A stretch of 64,000 nucleotides of DNA, from the NCBI RefSeq assembly GCF_030272615.1, contig NC_081409.1, positions 652,522,468 through 652,586,467 of the forward strand, read 5' to 3'. A program made the translations under genes and the position numbers. Origin of the DNA: Cryptomeria japonica (taxonomy: Eukaryota > Streptophyta > Pinopsida > Cupressales > Cupressaceae). Below, one piece after another: positions 61,676 through 64,000 of this stretch. The notes under the pieces were generated by a model. It had not been told where the DNA came from. It searched no databases and saw only the letters and a list, made by a program, of their open reading frames with translations. Numbering within the stretch: position 1 is the first letter of the stretch; each line of letters begins with the position of its first letter.

Positions 61676-63198
61676 TGATAGTTCTGATACTTAAAGATAA
61701 GTACAGATGCCAAGCTAATAAGATGAGAGGGGGGGGTGAATCATACAAACTTAATCTTTCATAAAAACATCAAATTCAACCTCGGTAACATATACTTCAG
61801 TAATATAACCAAAACTGCTAAACATGCAAACTCAAAAGCATATGAACATCATAACACTCATAACACTAGATTTAACATGGAAACCCAAATAGGGAAAAAC
61901 CACTATGGGATTTCGGACCCACTAAGAAATATACTCTTCTACAGTATGCTCAGTTAAAAGCAAATCATGTTAAAGATTATAAACACATTGCTAGATGTGA
62001 CCCGGTTAAGGGATTTCCCTCAGATCTGTTAGGATCTTCACCTTTTTAGAAGTGACCTTGTTAAAGGATTTCAAACACTCAATCAGAATGTCACCTTGCT
62101 AGAGGGTTTTACAAATAAGACTGTTAAGTCCACTCGATTAAGAGATTTTCTGTCACTTTCACAAATAACAGTAATAAAAATTTATCTGCAACTTCATATC
62201 TAAAATGCTAAAGCAGATTCTTATTTGCTCAATACAATATAGACATAGAACTAATCTTGTCCATCTACTGGGCTCTATACTATGTTTATTCCAAATAGAT
62301 CTCCAAGCTTCTATGCTCGGTAATCACTATGTAGCATCCATGTGCATACACTTGCCCGCATACATTGTTCATCAATAGTTCCCTATTTATAAACAATTTC
62401 CCAACCGCTTAATCTCCTTGATCACATTTCCCATGATCAATCATAGCCATCAGATCTTCAAACTTTGTCTAGGTTCAATGTATCCTTCGATCTGAAAAAC
62501 ATTTTACCCTGCCTTGGAACTTGCATACATTTCTTGGAACTTGTGCTAGGGTATTGCAGTTCAATCTAAGCTGTAGATTTTCCTACCGATTTTCCTTTGC
62601 CATAGATTCTTTAACAAACTTCATTCATGGCGTACCAATCATTTAATCATGGCCAGCTCATCAACCTCCTTCATTAAATAACGCTTGTAATCATTTAATG
62701 CATTCTATTACAGCTCGGTTACAACTCGGTTACAATTCGGTGAATAGTAAACTTCACTCGGTAGACATTCTGCCTTCATTAACCGATAGCGATAACCTTA
62801 GGGTTTACCGACTAGGTTCTTTGCTCCATAACATAGTATAGTATTAACCTTTCAATCAATAACATATGTAGGATATCAAAACAATATAAACAACATGATC
62901 TCATCATTGTCTAACTCAGTAATAGTTGCCCATTGAATAACTTATTTCTCCCCTTATCCATCATATTCTTTTTGTGTCTTTTACCGATATCTTTATACTC
63001 ATCAAATCATACTTCTCAAGATATGGCAACATCATACTGAATTAGAAAATCAATTTCTTGACATCAATGACAAAATAATAATATTAAGATAGTAAACATC
63101 CTTAATCAGTTATATCCATAATCATCAACAACCTTCTCAATATCCTTATTGAAATGCCAACAATCTCCCATTGTTTGTTATAATGCCAAATGCCAACA
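61676..63198 (-). repeat. Element E 5' LTR (1523 bp)
   Basis: TGTTGGCATTTGGC at 63198 to CAGAACTATCA at 61676 on the minus strand. G8 run at 61729-61736. An internal copy of the PPT/LTR-start phrase GGGAGATTGTTGGCAT occurs ~30 bp inside the LTR start (plus ~63155-63170); the 3' LTR has GGGAGATTGCTGGCAT there. Confidence 0.93.
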
Positions 63199-64000
63199 GC
63201 TTTATCATCTCCAAATCTTACTAGACCTCTATTGTAATCTTGAAAGGTTAAGAATTTACTTTTATCACCAGTCATATGATGTGAACATCATGAATCAATA
63301 ATCCATTCATCCCTATCTTCAACTTTAGCTGCCAGGGCCTATTCTACCGATTGAACAGTAGGTGCTAGTTGATCTTCTGATATAGAAACAAAAGCCCATC
63401 CATTTTCTATCGGATCCTCATCAGAATCATCAGTAACTCCTTCATCAGCATAATAACAAGATTTGTCTCTATTCTTCTTAAACTTGTATTTCTGATAGTC
63501 AGGGTTAGGCTTATATGTTCTTTTAGCTTCTTCTCTTAATCTTGCATGTCTATCAGGGCATCTAGAAGCCATATGACCAATCTTATTACAGTTAAAGCAT
63601 TTAAAGGGTGCTTTACCTTCATACTTACTTCCAATTGGACCTTTAGGCATTTTCCTTGCAAATAGTGCTTCAAGTTCTTAAGGTTTTTCATTTTCTCTCC
63701 TGCTTTCTTCAAGTTCTCTTGCATAGAAAGCTTTCCAATCAGATTTATCAGATGATGATGATGCTGCAGTTGATGATGATGCCTTGAAATCTAAATCTAT
63801 CTTGATAGTAGTAACAGGACCAAAGTCCTCAAGCTCAAAAGCTGAAACTTTTCCAACCAAAGTGTCTCTAGATACTGATGCATTAGGCTTTGTTCTCAAT
63901 TCATTTATAGCAGTAACTTTCATTTTATATGCTAGTGGAAAAGCTCTTAAAACTTTAGAAACAATCTCATCTTCACTTAAGGTTCCTCCACAACATTTTA
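63199..64000 (-). pseudogene. Element D Gag C-terminus and protease start
   Basis: On the minus strand gag runs in from beyond the window: KMKVTAINELRT, DTLVGKVSAFELEDFG, a Ser-rich stretch and SDKSDWKAFYARELEE. A TAA follows at 63678. Then come GSKYEGKAPFK, the complete zinc knuckle CFNCNKIGHMASRC (~63560-63605) and an acidic segment. Protease-side CSHHMTGDKSKF is preceded by a stop (63280-63290), and FGDDKA meets the E insertion at 63203. The next residues continue at 55466. Confidence 0.92.

Larger units (their letters stand above)
55472..63198 (-). mobile_element. Element E: complete Ty1/copia retrotransposon nested in D
   Basis: Two long LTRs (55472-57018 and 61676-63198), a PBS, gag-pol, a polypurine tract and perfect GCTTT duplications give a 7.73-kb element. 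It is inserted in the protease region of D, and D's reading resumes on each side. LTR differences counted by eye over the first ~390 bp are about 14 (3-4%), so it is not recent, but its ORFs are longer than those of A or Copia-1. Confidence 0.95.
51135..64000 (-). mobile_element. Element D: Ty1/copia retrotransposon, runs off the window
   Basis: 3' LTR at 51135-52196, then RNase H, RT, integrase, protease and gag C-terminus reading right to left, interrupted at 55472-63198 by element E. Gag is still open at 64000, so the gag start, PBS and 5' LTR lie outside. By protein it groups with A and Copia-1. Confidence 0.93.

Overview
This window reads as nuclear DNA of a seed plant. It is AT-rich, intron-bearing and dominated by decayed Ty1/copia LTR retrotransposons. 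A gymnosperm is my best guess, from the density of old, deeply nested copia elements, the very long simple-sequence tracts and the CCGGT-rich copia families. That is an inference, not something shown. No tRNA, rRNA, CRISPR, bacterial operon or organellar gene was seen.

Left part (1-10.5 kb): an old repeat-rich region. It holds a ~350-bp tandem repeat (2.03-3.17 kb), a ~60-bp tandem repeat (3.4-3.7 kb), and a decayed intron-containing minus-strand gene at 3.96-7.21 kb. That gene resembles a DDE-transposase-like family and is interrupted by a plus-strand, possibly LINE-derived piece. A ~1.5-kb purine (GA) tract at 7.67-9.16 kb is flanked by palindromic AACCCGTACGGGTT-type repeats.

10.5-15.3 kb: a 5'-truncated copia element (Copia-1) with its 3' LTR. 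Microsatellites follow (15.4-16.5 kb).

17.6-38.0 kb: a three-level Russian doll on the plus strand. Element A (17604-38031, flanked by AATTTT) was entered by element B (21535-34886, flanked by GATTG/AATTG). Inside B's 3' LTR sits element C (28509-34522). A and B are ordinary but broken gag-pol copia elements. C has LTRs, a PBS and a PPT, but its coding space holds only a coiled-coil/zinc-knuckle Gag-like ORF and a separate ~939-codon ORF of unknown function. It shows no protease, integrase, RT or RNase H. C is the best candidate here for an undescribed system.

38.0-51.1 kb: the least repetitive part. It holds a decayed multi-exon B3-domain (REM/VRN1-like) gene at 43.47-44.74 kb, with two recognisable B3 domains and possible further exons to ~47.7 kb. 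The rest is AT-rich sequence with short tandem repeats.

51.1-64.0 kb: element D on the minus strand (3' LTR 51135-52196; its 5' end lies beyond the window). It is split by element E (55472-63198), a complete LTR-to-LTR copia element flanked by GCTTT. By eye, E is among the better preserved elements.

By protein similarity, Copia-1, A and D form one lineage and B and E another. A run of 7-15 C just before the LTR 3' end and several polypurine tracts before the 3' LTR recur across the set. Most coding regions are dead, and many of the stops look like C-to-T (often CAG to TAG) changes.
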